Positions 41,480-52,539 of a stretch of 64,000 nt of DNA are shown here, piece by piece. Positions within the stretch are counted from its first letter, which is position 1. The number at the start of each line of letters is the position of its first letter. The notes under the pieces were generated by a model that saw nothing but the letters and a program-made list of their open reading frames with translations, was not told where the DNA came from and ran no database searches. The DNA is taken from positions 72,495-136,494 of the forward strand of contig NZ_LSIF01000009.1 of the NCBI RefSeq assembly GCF_001556105.1. The letters are read 5' to 3'. The position numbers were made by a program, and so were the translations under genes. The stretch is from Pseudoxanthomonas mexicana. GTDB lineage: Bacteria; Pseudomonadota; Gammaproteobacteria; Xanthomonadales; Xanthomonadaceae.

Positions 41480-42076
41480 ATGCTCTATCTGGCCTCCCAA
41501 TCCCCTCGCCGCGCCGAACTGCTGACCCGCCTGGGCCTCTCGTTCGGCCGGATCGACCTCGATATCCCCGAGCACCGCCAGCCCGGCGAACCCGCAGTCG
41601 ATTACGTACGCCGCGTTGCCCGTGAGAAGGCGGGTGCCGGCTTGCTCAAAGTGGTTGCCGCGCCCGGCGCGGTGGTACTGGGTGCCGACACCGAGGTGAT
41701 CCTGGGCGATGAGGTTTTCGGCAAGCCTGCCGACGCCGCCGATGCCGCCGCCATGTTGCGCCGTCTTTCGGGCCGCACGCATCAAGCCGTGTCCGCCGTC
41801 TCCGTGATCAATGCCGGCCGTGAAGCGCAGGCGCTGGTGATCACCGACGTCACCTTCGCCGATCTGCACGAAGACGATATCGCCGCCTACGTGGGCAGCG
41901 GCGAAGCGATGGGGAAAGCGGGCGCCTATGGCATCCAGGGGCGGGCCGAACAGTTCGTCACTCGCCTGGCGGGCAGCTACTCGGCGGTGATGGGCCTGCC
42001 GCTGTACGAAACCTCGAAGTTGCTGCGCGACTTCGGCATCCATCCATCGGCACCCGCCACCACCGCGTCAGCCTGA
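41480..42076 (+). CDS. Maf/YhdE-type nucleotide pyrophosphatase
   Basis: A 198-residue Maf-superfamily enzyme, likely a house-cleaning pyrophosphatase acting on dTTP, UTP or modified nucleotides. The start is [20 protein letters not shown], and the SQSPRR motif is the family substrate loop. [16 protein letters not shown] near residue 73 and the [16 protein letters not shown] motif near residue 144 complete the active site. RNase G follows 12 bp later, the usual maf-rng pairing. Confidence 0.93.
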   Translation: MLYLASQSPRRAELLTRLGLSFGRIDLDIPEHRQPGEPAVDYVRRVAREKAGAGLLKVVAAPGAVVLGADTEVILGDEVFGKPADAADAAAMLRRLSGRTHQAVSAVSVINAGREAQALVITDVTFADLHEDDIAAYVGSGEAMGKAGAYGIQGRAEQFVTRLAGSYSAVMGLPLYETSKLLRDFGIHPSAPATTASA

Positions 42077-42088
42077 GGGAAGGACCCC

Positions 42089-43579
42089 ATGTCGGAAGAA
42101 ATCCTCGTCAACGTCACACCGCGCGAAACACGTGTCGCGGTGATCGAAAACGGCATGCTGCAGGAACTGCACATCGAGCGAGGCTGGCGCCGCGGCGTGG
42201 TCGGCAACATCTACAAGGGCAAGGTGCAGCGGGTGATGCCCGGCATGCAGGCGGCGTTCGTGGAAGTGGGGCTGGAGCGTGCGGCGTTCCTGCATGCCAA
42301 CGACATCGTGCGGTCGTCGCCGGGCGCCGTGGTCGATGGCGAAGACGCACCGCCGCTGCCCACGCCGCCAGCCGCGCCGATCATGGACCTGCTGCGCGAC
42401 GGGCAGGACGTCGTCGTCCAGGTGGTCAAGGATCCGATCGGCAGCAAGGGCGCGCGACTGACCACGCAGATCAGCATTCCGTCGCGCTACCTGGTGCTGT
42501 TGCCGCAGTCGAAAGTGATCGGCGTGTCCGCACGCATCGAGGACGAAGCCGAACGCCACCGCCTCAAGCAGGTCGTCACCGAACTTGCCGGCCTGCATGG
42601 TGGCCATGGCTACATCATCCGCACCAATGCCGAAGGCCAGCCGGCCGAGGCACTGGCCGAAGACATCGCTTACCTGTCGCGGGTATGGAACGTGGTGGAG
42701 CGGCGCGGGCGCGAGTCGCCGTCGTGCAGCATCCTGTACGAAGACCTCAGCCTGCCGCTGCGCGCCGTGCGCGACCTGATCCGCAAGGACGTGGAGAAGG
42801 TGAAGGTCGACTCCAAGGAAACGCACGAACGCCTGCAGGCCTTCGTCGCCAAGTACATGCCCGTATTGGCGGAGCGCATCGAACTCTACGCCGGGGAGCG
42901 TCCCATCTTCGACCTGTACGGCGTCGAGGACGAGATCGGGCGTGCGCTGGACAAGCAGGTACCGCTGAAGTCCGGCGGCTATCTGGTGATCGACCAGACC
43001 GAGGCGATGACCACGGTCGACGTGAATACCGGCTCGTTCCTCGGCCAACGCAACCTCGAAGAGACGGTCTACCGCACCAACCTCGAAGCGGCGCAGTCGG
43101 TCGCGCGCCAGCTGCGGCTGCGCAATCTCGGCGGCATCATCATCATCGACTTCATCGACATGGATGATCCCGAGCATCGCCGGCAGGTGCTGCGGACGCT
43201 GGAGAAGTCGTTGGCCAAGGATCACGCCAAGACCACCGTTTACGAATTCTCGCCGCTGGGCCTGGTCGAGATGACGCGCAAGCGCACGGTCGAAAGCCTG
43301 GCGCGCCAGTTGTCCGAACCGTGCCCGGAGTGCAGCGGCCGCGGCAGCATCAAGACCACCGAAACCGTCACCTACGAGATCTTCCGGGAGATCACCCGCG
43401 CCGTGCGCCAGTTTGAAGCTGCGCGCCTGCTGGTGATCGCGTCGCCGAAGGTGGTTGCGCGCATCACCGACGAAGAGTCGACCGCGGTGGCGGAGCTGGA
43501 GGAATTCCTCGGCAAGTCGATCCGCTTCCAGGCGGACGAGCAGTACCTGCAGGAGCAGTTCGATGTCGTCCTGCTCTGA
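42089..43579 (+). CDS. rng: Ribonuclease G
   Basis: A 496-residue endoribonuclease of the RNase E/G family that matures the 5' end of 16S rRNA and degrades some mRNAs. It opens with MSEEILVNVTPRETRVAVIE, has an S1-like RNA-binding domain (about 35-125), the catalytic motif TTVDVNTGSFLG near residue 310 and the zinc-link Cys pair CPECSGRGS near residue 412. It is of RNase G length and lacks the long RNase E scaffold tail. It is flanked by maf and yhdP. Confidence 0.97.
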   Translation: MSEEILVNVTPRETRVAVIENGMLQELHIERGWRRGVVGNIYKGKVQRVMPGMQAAFVEVGLERAAFLHANDIVRSSPGAVVDGEDAPPLPTPPAAPIMDLLRDGQDVVVQVVKDPIGSKGARLTTQISIPSRYLVLLPQSKVIGVSARIEDEAERHRLKQVVTELAGLHGGHGYIIRTNAEGQPAEALAEDIAYLSRVWNVVERRGRESPSCSILYEDLSLPLRAVRDLIRKDVEKVKVDSKETHERLQAFVAKYMPVLAERIELYAGERPIFDLYGVEDEIGRALDKQVPLKSGGYLVIDQTEAMTTVDVNTGSFLGQRNLEETVYRTNLEAAQSVARQLRLRNLGGIIIIDFIDMDDPEHRRQVLRTLEKSLAKDHAKTTVYEFSPLGLVEMTRKRTVESLARQLSEPCPECSGRGSIKTTETVTYEIFREITRAVRQFEAARLLVIASPKVVARITDEESTAVAELEEFLGKSIRFQADEQYLQEQFDVVLL

Positions 43580-43603
43580 CCTGCGGAGTTGGGCGCGCGC
43601 CTG

Positions 43604-46600
43604 ATGCCCACGCCACTGCGCCGCCGCCTGCGCCTGGTCCGCCGGAGTGCCGTTTATGGCATTGCGGTGGTACTGGTGTGCATGGCCGTGGTGCTCGGCA
43701 TCGCCAGCCAGGTGCTGCCACTGGCCGAACGCAACCCCGACCGCATCGCCGCGTGGCTCAGTGAGCGGGCCGGCCGGCCGGTTGCTTTCGATGCGGTGAA
43801 GACCCAATGGACGCGTCGTGGTCCGCTGCTGCAGCTGGATGGTTTGCGCCTCGGCGAAGGCGACAGTGGCGTGCGTATCGGCCAGGCCGAGGTGCTGGTT
43901 TCGATGTATGGCGGCCTGTTGCCGGGACGGTCGTTCACCGAATTGCGGCTGCGCGGCCTGTCGCTGACGCTGCAGCGGGGCGACGACGGCAAGTGGGCGG
44001 TGCGTGGCCTGCCCGGCCAGCAGCAGGCCGGCGAGGACCCCTTGCGTAGCCTGGAAGGGCTGGGAGAACTGCAGGTGATCGACGGCCGGTTGGCCATCGT
44101 TGCACCGTCGCTGGGGTGGGATATCCGGTTGCCCGACATCGACCTGCGCCTGCGCGTGCAGGGCGACCGTGTGCGGGCAGGCGCGCGTGCGTGGATTCGC
44201 AAGGAGGCGGCGCCGTTGAACGTGGCGGTGGATTTCGACCGCAAGGCCGGCGATGGCCGCGCTTACCTGGACGTGTCCGCCGACGACGTAGGTGCGTGGT
44301 CGTCGCTGCTGCGTTACGCCGGCGTGGAGGCAGAGCGCGGCAACGGCCGCGTGCGTGCCTGGACCGAACTGCGGCAGCATCGCGTGGTCGTGGTCACGGC
44401 GGACGCCCAACTGCGCCAGGTGGGACTACGCGGTGCGCCGTTGCCGGATTCCGACACGCCGACGCGGATCGCGTTCGAGCAGATGGACGCGCGCATGCGC
44501 TGGCGGCTGGTGTCGGGCGGCTGGCGGCTGGATGCGCCACGACTACGGGTGGGCACGGCGTCGACCGTGCAGACGCTCGATGGCCTGGCGCTCGCCGGTG
44601 GCGAGCGTTATGCGCTGCTGGCGGACCAGGTGGACGCCGCGCCGCTGTTTGCCGTGTTGGCGCTCAGCGACAAGGTCGATGCAGGCCTGCGGCGTTGGCT
44701 GGTGCAGGCCCGGCCCGGCGCCCGGCTTGCGCGACTGACGCTGGCCGGACGCAGGGGTGGCGCGCTGCATGCGGAAGGACAGCTGCGCGACATGTCGTTC
44801 AAGGCGGTGGGCGATGCGCCTGGGCTCAGTGGGCTGGCGGGCGACTTCGACGGTGATGCCGATGGGTTCCGGTTGAAACTGGATCCCGCCGCCGCGATGC
44901 GCTTCGACTGGCCCAGCGGATTCGCCGTGGTGCACGATGTGCGGCTGCAGGGCGAGCTGCTGGGCTGGCGTGAAGGCAACGGCTGGCGCGTGGGCACGTC
45001 GGCCTTGCACGTGCAGGGACAGGAGTACGCGGCCGCGGTACGCGGCGGCCTGTGGTTCCAGGGCGATGGCACGCGGCCGTGGATCGATATCGCGGCCGAC
45101 CTCGCCGATGCACCCGTGCCGGTGGCGAAGGGCTTCTGGGTCCATCACAAGATGTCGAAGGCCGCAGTCGATTGGCTGAATGGTGCGCTGGTCGGCGGTA
45201 CCGTGCGGCGCGGGCGCGCGATCGTCAGTGGCGACCTGGACGACTGGCCGTTCACACAGCACAACGGCCGCTTCGAGGCCGTCGCGCACATCGAGAAAGG
45301 CCAGTTCAAGTTCCAGCCCGAATGGCCGGCGCTGGAACAGGTGGATGCCGACATCGCCTTCATTGGCAACGGGTTCGAACTGAAAGGGCGCGGTGCGCTG
45401 GCGGACGTGGCGATTCCCGCCTTCCAGGCCGGTATCGCGGATTTCGGCGTGGGCGACCTGAAGATCAGTGCCCGGACCGAGACGGACTCCGGTCGCCTGC
45501 TCGCGCTGTTGCGACAGAGCCCGCTGCGCGAGACCTACGGCGACACGCTGGACCACCTGCAGGCCAAGGGGCCCGTCGCCGCGACATTCGACCTGCTGCA
45601 GCCGCTGCATGCCGATGGACAGGCCCGCAAGAAGCTGGCGGGCACCGTCGACCTGAAGGGCGCGCAGTTGTCGGAGACGCGCTGGGACCTCGTGTTCGAC
45701 GACGTGCGCGGCAAGGCAAAGTACGACGACGGCGGATTCGCGTCGGGCCCGTTGCAGGTCATGCATGATGGCCAGCCCGGCGTATTGGGCTTGCGGGCCG
45801 GCACCGGCACGCGTGACCGCAACCAGGCGTTCGAAGCCGACCTGTCGGCGGTGGTCGATGCCGATGGTCTGTTGGATCGCGCACCCGAGATGGCGTGGCT
45901 GAAGCCGTACATGGAAGGCCGCTCCACATGGACGGTCGCCGTGAGCATCCCGCGCACGCCGTCGGGCGCCTCCGCGTTGCCCACGCAGCTGAGCCTGAGA
46001 TCCGACCTGGTGGGGACCGCGATGAGCCTGCCGGCGCCCATGCGCAAGGCGCCGGCGACGCCGCTGGCCACCACCGTGCGGGCGCCGCTGCCGATGGGCA
46101 GTGGCGAGATCGACGTGGCGTTCGGCGACGTGCTGGCGCTGCGTGCGCGCAACCAGAACGGGCAGACCGGCGTACGCGTGGTGCTGGGCAGTGCCGACGT
46201 GAAAGACGCGCCGCCGCCCTCGGGGCTGGTGGCGACCGGTCGCACCGGGACGCTGGATGCGATGGAATGGATCGCGGTGGCGAAGGGAGGCGGTGAGGGC
46301 GGTGGCCTGCCGTTGCGGCATATCGATGTCACTGCCGAACGACTGTTGATGATCGGCTCGGTGTTCCCGGCGACACGCCTGCAGCTCGCGCCGGCCCAAC
46401 AGGCGCTCGCCGTGTCGCTGGATGGCGACGCATTGTCCGGCGCCCTGCTGGTACCCGACGCGAAGGGTGGAACGGTCGCCGGCAAGCTGGCGCGCGTGCA
46501 CTGGCGCAAGGCGGCCGGGGATGGCTCAGCGGTCGCCGAGCCCGGTGCGCGCAGTGCCACCGACGACATCGATCCGTCTGCCGTGCCGCCGTTGTCGCTG

Positions 46601-47437
46601 GACGTCGAAGACCTGCGTTTCGGCAATGCGCGTCTCGGTACCGCCAAGCTACGGACCCGCCAGCAGCCCGACGGCCTGTACGTGGAGCAGTTGCAGTTGC
46701 GCTCGCCCGGGCAGCAGATCGACGTCCGTGGTCAGTGGACCGGCAACGGGGGCGCTGCGCGCACGCGCTTCAGCGCGGAAGTGAAGAGCGAGAATTTCGG
46801 CGTGCTGTTCGATGATCTCGGTCTGGGCGATCGCGTGGGGGGAGGCCACGGCCAGATCACCGCCGACGCCGGCTGGCCGGGCAGCCCGGCCGCGTTCCGC
46901 CTGGCGTCGCTGGAAGGTGGCGTGAAGCTCGCGGTGCGCGACGGTCACCTGCTCGAGGTCGAGCCCGGTGCGGGTCGCGTGCTGGGCTTGCTGAGCGTGG
47001 CCGAGGTCCGCCGCCGACTGATGCTGGATTTCAGCGACTTCTTCTCGAAGGGGTTCGCGTTCAACCGCGTCGATGGCGATATCCGAATCGATGGCGGGCT
47101 GGCGCGCAGCGAGAACCTGGTGATCGATGGTCCCGCCGCCGAAATCCTGATCCGTGGCGATACCGACCTGCGGACCGAACGCTTCGACCAGACCGTGGAC
47201 GTGAAACCGAAATCCGCCAACGTGCTGACCGCCGTCGGCGCAGTCGCCGCCGGCCCCATCGGTGCGGCAGTGGGTGCGGTGGCGAATGCCGTGCTGAAGA
47301 AGCCGCTGGCCGAGATGGGCGCCAAGACCTACCGCGTCACCGGTCCGTGGAAATCCCCCAAGGTCGAAGTCGTCGGCCGCGAGCAGTCGCGCGTCCGCAA
47401 CGACGACGACCGCACGGACCGCGCTGGCGCGCCCTGA
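43604..47437 (+). CDS. YhdP family AsmA-like envelope protein
   Basis: A 1277-residue protein of the YhdP/AsmA group, implicated in moving phospholipid between inner and outer membranes. An N-terminal helix (about 15-37, [21 protein letters not shown]) anchors a very long beta-rich periplasmic part with DUF3971-type repeats. The AsmA-like C-terminus includes [20 protein letters not shown] and the region with [24 protein letters not shown] five codons upstream is possible; the ATG is preferred. It follows RNase G closely and precedes tldD, as in relatives. Confidence 0.93.
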   Translation: MPTPLRRRLRLVRRSAVYGIAVVLVCMAVVLGIASQVLPLAERNPDRIAAWLSERAGRPVAFDAVKTQWTRRGPLLQLDGLRLGEGDSGVRIGQAEVLVSMYGGLLPGRSFTELRLRGLSLTLQRGDDGKWAVRGLPGQQQAGEDPLRSLEGLGELQVIDGRLAIVAPSLGWDIRLPDIDLRLRVQGDRVRAGARAWIRKEAAPLNVAVDFDRKAGDGRAYLDVSADDVGAWSSLLRYAGVEAERGNGRVRAWTELRQHRVVVVTADAQLRQVGLRGAPLPDSDTPTRIAFEQMDARMRWRLVSGGWRLDAPRLRVGTASTVQTLDGLALAGGERYALLADQVDAAPLFAVLALSDKVDAGLRRWLVQARPGARLARLTLAGRRGGALHAEGQLRDMSFKAVGDAPGLSGLAGDFDGDADGFRLKLDPAAAMRFDWPSGFAVVHDVRLQGELLGWREGNGWRVGTSALHVQGQEYAAAVRGGLWFQGDGTRPWIDIAADLADAPVPVAKGFWVHHKMSKAAVDWLNGALVGGTVRRGRAIVSGDLDDWPFTQHNGRFEAVAHIEKGQFKFQPEWPALEQVDADIAFIGNGFELKGRGALADVAIPAFQAGIADFGVGDLKISARTETDSGRLLALLRQSPLRETYGDTLDHLQAKGPVAATFDLLQPLHADGQARKKLAGTVDLKGAQLSETRWDLVFDDVRGKAKYDDGGFASGPLQVMHDGQPGVLGLRAGTGTRDRNQAFEADLSAVVDADGLLDRAPEMAWLKPYMEGRSTWTVAVSIPRTPSGASALPTQLSLRSDLVGTAMSLPAPMRKAPATPLATTVRAPLPMGSGEIDVAFGDVLALRARNQNGQTGVRVVLGSADVKDAPPPSGLVATGRTGTLDAMEWIAVAKGGGEGGGLPLRHIDVTAERLLMIGSVFPATRLQLAPAQQALAVSLDGDALSGALLVPDAKGGTVAGKLARVHWRKAAGDGSAVAEPGARSATDDIDPSAVPPLSLDVEDLRFGNARLGTAKLRTRQQPDGLYVEQLQLRSPGQQIDVRGQWTGNGGAARTRFSAEVKSENFGVLFDDLGLGDRVGGGHGQITADAGWPGSPAAFRLASLEGGVKLAVRDGHLLEVEPGAGRVLGLLSVAEVRRRLMLDFSDFFSKGFAFNRVDGDIRIDGGLARSENLVIDGPAAEILIRGDTDLRTERFDQTVDVKPKSANVLTAVGAVAAGPIGAAVGAVANAVLKKPLAEMGAKTYRVTGPWKSPKVEVVGREQSRVRNDDDRTDRAGAP

Positions 47438-47490
47438 CGCCGCTGCGTCCACGGCCACGCTTGCCGCAGCCGTTTTCCGCCCCCATTGTG

Positions 47491-48939
47491 ATGGCCATGA
47501 CCCAGCCGATCCCGCTCGCCGAAACCCGTCTCCTCCTGCCCGCCGGGCTGGATTCCTCCGAACTCGACCGTGCGTTCGGCACGCTGCTCGGGCCGGGCAT
47601 CGACTTCGGCGACCTGTATTTCCAGCATGCCCGCCGCGAAAGCTGGACGGTCGAGGACGGCATCGTCAAGGACGGGGCGCACTCGATCGAGCAGGGCGTC
47701 GGCGTGCGCGCGATCTCCAGCGAGAAGACCGGCTTCGCCTATTCCGACGACATCAACGCGCAGGCGCTGCTCGATGCGTCGAAGTCCGCGCGCGCGATTG
47801 CCCGCGACGGCGCCGCCCATGCGCCGCGCACGCTGGTGCGCAGCGGTGGTCGCGCGCTATACACGGGTGACGACCCGATCGATGCGATGGGCAACGATGC
47901 CAAGGTCGAGGCGCTGCGCGCCGTGGATCGCCTGCTGCGTGCAGCGGACCCACGCGTGCAGCAGGTGACCGTTAGCCTCTCCGGTGGCATCGACACCATC
48001 CTGGTCGCGCGCAGCGACGGCGTGCTCGCGTCCGACGTGCGCCCGCTGGTGCGCTTGAACGTGCAGGTGATCGTCGAACAGAACGGCCGCCGCGAATCCG
48101 GTTATGCCGGCATGGGTGGTCGCTACGGATACGCGGAGCTGTTCGCCGACGGCAAGCCGGAAGACCTCGCACGCGAAGCGCTGCGCCAGGCACTGGTGAA
48201 CCTGGATGCGATCGACGCTCCGGCCGGCGTGATGCCGGTGGTGCTTGGCAGCGGCTGGCCGGGCGTGCTGCTGCACGAGGCCGTCGGCCACGGGCTGGAA
48301 GGCGACTTCAACCGCAAGGGTACCAGCGTGTACGCCGGTCGGATCGGCCAGCAGGTCGCGTCGAAGGGCGTCACCATCGTCGACGACGGCACGCTGCCGG
48401 GCCGGCGCGGGTCGCTCAACATCGACGACGAAGGCACGCCGACGAACTGCACCCCCCTGATCGAAGATGGCGTGCTGGTCGGCTATATGCAGGACACGCA
48501 CAACGCACGCCTGATGGGCGTGGCGCCCACGGGCAACGGCCGCCGCGAATCCTTCGCGCACCTGCCGATGCCGCGCATGACCAACACCTACATGCTCGCC
48601 GGCCAGCACGATCCGGAAGACATGATCCGCTCGGTGAAGAGGGGCCTGTACGCGGTCAATTTCGGCGGCGGCCAGGTCGACATCACCAGCGGCAAGTACG
48701 TGTTCTCGGCTACCGAGGCCTACCTGATCGAGGATGGCCGCATCACCGCGCCGGTGAAGGGCGCCACGCTGATCGGCAACGGTCCGGAAACGATGCAGAA
48801 GGTGAAGATGGTCGGCCACGACCTCGCGCTGGACCAGGGCGTCGGCATCTGCGGCAAGGACGGGCAGAGCGTGCCGGTCGGCGTGGGACAGCCGTCGCTG
48901 CTGATCGACGGGCTGACGGTGGGCGGTACCAAGGCGTGA
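47491..48939 (+). CDS. tldD: Metalloprotease TldD
   Basis: TldD forms a heterodimer with TldE (PmbA) and degrades unfolded peptides; it also matures microcin B17 and the CcdA antidote in E. coli. The 482-residue product contains the zinc-binding motif [13 protein letters not shown] (HEXXXH) near residue 262. Three starts are close together (GTG 47488, ATG 47491, ATG 47497); I chose the first ATG. Its partner pmbA is 680 bp downstream, with darP/yjgA on the other strand between them. Confidence 0.96.
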   Translation: MAMTQPIPLAETRLLLPAGLDSSELDRAFGTLLGPGIDFGDLYFQHARRESWTVEDGIVKDGAHSIEQGVGVRAISSEKTGFAYSDDINAQALLDASKSARAIARDGAAHAPRTLVRSGGRALYTGDDPIDAMGNDAKVEALRAVDRLLRAADPRVQQVTVSLSGGIDTILVARSDGVLASDVRPLVRLNVQVIVEQNGRRESGYAGMGGRYGYAELFADGKPEDLAREALRQALVNLDAIDAPAGVMPVVLGSGWPGVLLHEAVGHGLEGDFNRKGTSVYAGRIGQQVASKGVTIVDDGTLPGRRGSLNIDDEGTPTNCTPLIEDGVLVGYMQDTHNARLMGVAPTGNGRRESFAHLPMPRMTNTYMLAGQHDPEDMIRSVKRGLYAVNFGGGQVDITSGKYVFSATEAYLIEDGRITAPVKGATLIGNGPETMQKVKMVGHDLALDQGVGICGKDGQSVPVGVGQPSLLIDGLTVGGTKA

Positions 48940-48962
48940 ATGCGCGTGTGGGCGCCCAGGCC

Positions 48963-49520
48963 TCAGGCGTCGTCTTCTCCGTCGACGTCGGTGGCGGGCT
49001 CGGCGTCCGCCAGCAGGTCGCGCACTTCCCGGAACAGTTCGCGGAACGCATGCGGCGGCTTGTTCTTCGCGCGTTCGTCGGCGGCGTTGCGCGCCAACTG
49101 GCGCAGCCGCTGCCGGTCCGCCTGCGGAAACGCGTCCAGCAGGTCCGCCAGCGCGGTGTCGCCGCCGGCCAGCAGGCGGTCGCGCCATTGCTCCGCGCGA
49201 TGCAGCAGGGCGGTCTCGCGGCGCGCGGCGTCGCCGCCTTCGTCCATCGCATCGCGGATCGCTTCCAGCACCTCGTCGTCCTCGCGCCGCATCTGTTTGG
49301 CAAGGAACTGCAGCTGGCGCTTGTGCGCGATGTGCGAGGTGATGCGCTGCGTCTCGACGATATGCGGCATCAGGTCTTCGGGAATCGGCAGGCGCGCCAG
49401 TTGCGCGGCCGGCAGGGCCACCAGCTTCTCGGCCAGGCTGCGGATCTCCAGCGCCTCGCCCCGTTGCTGGGTGCGGCTGGGGCCAAGGAATTCGCCGGTT
49501 TCGGGGTCGCGTCCGCGCAT
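48963..49520 (-). CDS. darP: Ribosome-associated protein DarP/YjgA (DUF615)
   Basis: A 185-residue, charged, helical protein from [20 protein letters not shown]. It matches DarP (YjgA), which binds late 50S precursors and helps form the peptidyl-transferase centre. Family patterns are [21 protein letters not shown] and later [19 protein letters not shown]. The C-terminal tail is acidic. A longer start ten codons upstream would add a basic tail (MRRKRKRGF) but has less support. It lies on the opposite strand between tldD and pmbA; yjgA next to pmbA is a known association. Confidence 0.95.
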   Translation of the reverse strand: MRGRDPETGEFLGPSRTQQRGEALEIRSLAEKLVALPAAQLARLPIPEDLMPHIVETQRITSHIAHKRQLQFLAKQMRREDDEVLEAIRDAMDEGGDAARRETALLHRAEQWRDRLLAGGDTALADLLDAFPQADRQRLRQLARNAADERAKNKPPHAFRELFREVRDLLADAEPATDVDGEDDA

Positions 49521-49618
49521 GGTGAAGCCTCTCTTTCGCTTCCGCCGCATGGTGCGGAAGCCTGATCACATACCGATCCGGCGCCAGTGCGCGGATCACA
49601 GGACACAAGGATAAAGCA

Positions 49619-50977
49619 TTGAACGCCACCGCCCTGACTTCCCCCGACGACAGCCTCGCCCGGCTGGAACGCCTGGAGGCGCTGTCGCAGCGCCTGCTGG
49701 AGCGCGCGCGGGCGCACGGCGCCACGCAGGCAGAAGTGAGCTGCAGCGAGGAAGCCGGCCTCAACGTCAGCGTGCGACTCGGCGAGGTGGAGACCGTCGA
49801 GTCCACCCGCGACCGCGGCATCGGCGTGACCGTGTACTTCGGCCAGCGCAAGGGCAGCGCCAGCACCGCCGACCTGCGCGATGAGAGCCTGGAGGCCACG
49901 GTCGCGCAGGCGTGCGCGATCGCGCGCTATACCGAGGACGACGATGCCGCCGGTCTTGCCGATGCGGCCCTGATGGCGTCCGATTTCCCCGATCTCGACG
50001 TCTGGCATCCATGGGCGCTCGACATGGAGCATGCCGTCGATCTGGCATTGGCCTGCGAAGCCGCCGGACGCGATGCCGACGCGCGCATCGAGAATTCCGA
50101 CGGCGCGTCCATCGGCAGCGGCGAAAGCCTGTCGGTCTACGCGAACTCGCACGGTTTCATCGGCCGCGAGCGCGACACCCAGCACACGCTCGGCTGTGCG
50201 TTGATCGCCGGGCAAGGCGACGGCATGCAGCGCGATGGCTGGTACAGCACGGCGTTGTCGCACCTGGAACTGGACGATCCGGCGTCGATCGGTCGCAAGG
50301 CAGCAGAGCGCACGGTGTCGCGCCTGCAGCCGCGGTCATTGGCTACCGGCGAGTACCGCGTCCTGTTCTCGGCCGAAGTGGCGCGTTCGTTGGTCGGCCA
50401 TTTGCTGGGCGCGGTGTCCGGTGGCGCGCTGTACCGGAAGGCCAGCTTCCTGCTCGATCATGTCGGCCAGCGGATCTTCCCGGACTGGTTCGCCATCGAG
50501 GAACTGCCGCTGCTGCCGCACGGCCTGCGCTCGTCGGCGTTCGACGCGGAAGGCGTGGCGACGAAACGCTCGCACCTGGTTCGCGATGGCGTGCTGGAGC
50601 GCTACGTGCTGGGCAGCTATTCGGCACGCAAGCTTGGCCTGCAGACCACCGGCAATGCGGGCGGCGTCCATAACCTGCAGGTGAAGGCCAACGCAGGTGG
50701 CTTCGATGAGCTGCTCGGCGGCATGCGCACCGGCCTGTTGGTCACCGAATTGATGGGGCAGGGCGTGAACGGGGTGGCGGGCGACTATTCTCGCGGCGCC
50801 GCCGGTTTCTGGGTCGAGGATGGCGTGCTGGCCTATCCGGTCGACGGCATCACCATCGCCGGCAACCTCAAGGGCATCTTCGCCGGTATCGAGGCGGTGG
50901 GTCGCGATGTGGACCGCCGCTCGCATGTCGGGGTGGGGTCGATCCTGGTCGGTCGAATGACAGTTGCCGGCGAGTAG
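49619..50977 (+). CDS. pmbA: Metalloprotease partner PmbA (TldE)
   Basis: A 452-residue protein, the non-metal-binding half of the TldD-TldE protease. It begins NATALTSPDDSLARLERLEA after a TTG start, with AAGG about 8 bp upstream. Conserved features include VEVSC-like QAEVSCSEEAGLNVSVRLGE near residue 38 and the C-terminal GDYSRGAAGFWVEDGVLAYP near residue 390. No HEXXXH motif is present, as expected for this subunit. It is divergent from darP across a 98-bp spacer. Confidence 0.95.
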   Translation: MNATALTSPDDSLARLERLEALSQRLLERARAHGATQAEVSCSEEAGLNVSVRLGEVETVESTRDRGIGVTVYFGQRKGSASTADLRDESLEATVAQACAIARYTEDDDAAGLADAALMASDFPDLDVWHPWALDMEHAVDLALACEAAGRDADARIENSDGASIGSGESLSVYANSHGFIGRERDTQHTLGCALIAGQGDGMQRDGWYSTALSHLELDDPASIGRKAAERTVSRLQPRSLATGEYRVLFSAEVARSLVGHLLGAVSGGALYRKASFLLDHVGQRIFPDWFAIEELPLLPHGLRSSAFDAEGVATKRSHLVRDGVLERYVLGSYSARKLGLQTTGNAGGVHNLQVKANAGGFDELLGGMRTGLLVTELMGQGVNGVAGDYSRGAAGFWVEDGVLAYPVDGITIAGNLKGIFAGIEAVGRDVDRRSHVGVGSILVGRMTVAGE

Positions 50978-51094
50978 GGGCCCGTAGCCTCAGGTGACCC
51001 GTCGCGACATGGATTGCCGTTATGCTTGGTAAGCGGAGTCTGCGGCCGAGCCGCTGCACTCGACAGCTCTACCACCATCCACGGGGAATTCTGC

Positions 51095-51484
51095 ATGAGC
51101 GAATTTGACAACATCACCGCACCGCCTCCGGCGCCGTCTGGCAGCCCGGGCGCCGAGGAGAAGCAGTGGGCGCTGTTCGCGCACCTGTCTTCGCTGGTCG
51201 GCCTGATCATCCCGTTCGGCAACCTGCTCGGTCCGCTGGTCGTGTGGCTGGTCAAGAAGGACACGCTGCCCTTCGTCAACGACCAGGGCAAGGAGGCGTT
51301 GAACTTCAACATCACTATCCTGATTGCCGCGATCATTTCCGGCATCCTGACGTTGATCGTGATCGGCCTGCTGCTGCTGTTCCTGGTCGGCATCGCGTGG
51401 CTGGTGCTGACGATCATCGCCGCCATCAAGGTGAGCAACGGCGAAACCTACCGCTATCCGTTCGCGCTGCGCCTGATCAAGTAA
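51095..51484 (+). CDS. DUF4870 (Tic20-like) membrane protein
   Basis: A 129-residue protein with a Pro/Ala-rich N-terminus, then WALFAHLSSLVGLIIPFGNL and LLGPLVVWLVKKDTLPFVND, the hallmarks of DUF4870. Two further hydrophobic helices run from about 72 to 112. The family is related to Tic20-like proteins and has no agreed function. The start at 51095 follows GGGGAA. A strong terminator lies 20 bp after the stop. Confidence 0.92.
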   Translation: MSEFDNITAPPPAPSGSPGAEEKQWALFAHLSSLVGLIIPFGNLLGPLVVWLVKKDTLPFVNDQGKEALNFNITILIAAIISGILTLIVIGLLLLFLVGIAWLVLTIIAAIKVSNGETYRYPFALRLIK

Positions 51485-51503
51485 GCGGTCTGCGCGGGGA
51501 AGC

Positions 51504-51531
51504 AAAAAGCCCGGCATCGCCGGGCTTTTTT
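51504..51531. terminator. Bidirectional terminator after the DUF4870 gene
   Basis: AAAAAGCCCGGC-ATC-GCCGGGCTTTTTT makes a strong stem with A-rich and T-rich flanks. It ends the DUF4870 transcript and marks the left edge of a gene-poor stretch. Confidence 0.93.
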
Positions 51532-51944
51532 ACTTTCAGGTTGACTCCAGCAGTGGACTTCGCTGGCACCGCGATAGCCACATGGCGGGATCATCAACAG
51601 ACTGGACGAGCTCGTCCTGCGCCGATGTTTTCCGAAACGTGATCCGGCTTCCTGTCCGGCGGTCCCGGCGGGCGCTTGGTAACCGAGCTTTTCCGACGGA
51701 TCGTCACCGCAGGCGGCAAGTCTTTCATGTCCGTCGTGAAGGTGGCGCAACGTCAGCCGTGAACCGTAGTATTCCGCGATAGGATGCTGCTCGGCTTGGC
51801 GACAAGCCCAGTACCCGGCGGCGCATGAGGCGGTCATCGACCATTGCATCGTGCCGCTGCCGGAAGGACACTGTCGGTCGTCTGCGATATTGCGGACGCA
51901 CCAGACCTCTGCTTCGCCGATGGCCTTCAGGGAGTGAGCGGGAA
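51532..51944. other. 413-bp stretch with no supported gene
   Basis: This stretch lies between the DUF4870 terminator and the CDF transporter. The largest frame on the minus strand (51454-51984) would overlap the terminator and both neighbours, and its translation matches nothing I know. On the plus strand a weak GGGA stretch precedes the CDF start. I see no RNA gene, repeat or clear promoter. The sequence is a little less GC-rich than the surrounding genes and could be decayed coding DNA. Confidence 0.45.
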
Positions 51945-52532
51945 ATGACAGAACAGAGTACGAACACCGCGCAACGAGCGGCACTTGTCAAGGTCCTGGC
52001 CGTCAACGCGGTCCTGGCCATCGCACTCTTCATTGCGGGTCAGCTCGCCGACTCCAGCGGTCTGATGGCCAACGCGTTGGACAATCTTTCCGATGCCCTG
52101 ACTTACGCCGTAAGCTACTTCGCGGTGACGCGTTCGCAGCGCTGGAAGGCCGGCGCCGCGGGCATGACGGGCATCATGCTCCTGATTTTGGCCATCGGAG
52201 TTCTCGCGGATGCCTGGCGACGCTATGTCGTGGGCTCAGACCCTGTCGGCCCGACCATGGTGGTGATGGCTTTCGTCGCGGTGGCGCTGAACTATTGGTG
52301 CATCCGCATCCTGCGATCGCATCGTTCGGCGGACGTGAACCTGCGGGCGGCGTGGACCATGAGCCTCAACGATTTCGCCTCCAATTTCGGCATCGTATTG
52401 GCAGGCGTACTGGTGGCATGGACCGGTTCGCGTTTGCCTGATCTTCTCGTTGCCGGCGCCATCGCTGCGGTGGCAGGTTATGGCGGGTTGAAAACCCTCA
52501 AGGATGCGTATTCGTCACGCCGCACGGCTTAG
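51945..52532 (+). CDS. Minimal cation diffusion facilitator (CDF) transporter
   Basis: A 195-residue membrane protein matching only the transmembrane part of CDF metal exporters; the usual cytoplasmic C-terminal dimerisation domain is absent. TM2 carries Asp46 and Asp50 (MANALDNLSDALTYAVSYFA). In TM5 the D is kept (Asp143 in MSLNDFASNFG) but the position four before it, usually His or Asp, is Met139. The expected four-residue site is therefore Asp-Asp-Met-Asp. The metal, and even transport activity, cannot be assumed. The gene converges on a thioredoxin-reductase-like gene only 7 bp away. Confidence 0.85.
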   Translation: MTEQSTNTAQRAALVKVLAVNAVLAIALFIAGQLADSSGLMANALDNLSDALTYAVSYFAVTRSQRWKAGAAGMTGIMLLILAIGVLADAWRRYVVGSDPVGPTMVVMAFVAVALNYWCIRILRSHRSADVNLRAAWTMSLNDFASNFGIVLAGVLVAWTGSRLPDLLVAGAIAAVAGYGGLKTLKDAYSSRRTA

Positions 52533-52539
52533 GTGTTCG

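Noticed and set aside
51454..51984. Possible 176-residue gene on the minus strand in the gene-poor stretch
   Set aside because: It would run through a strong terminator and overlap the ends of both neighbours. No ribosome-binding site or family match was seen.
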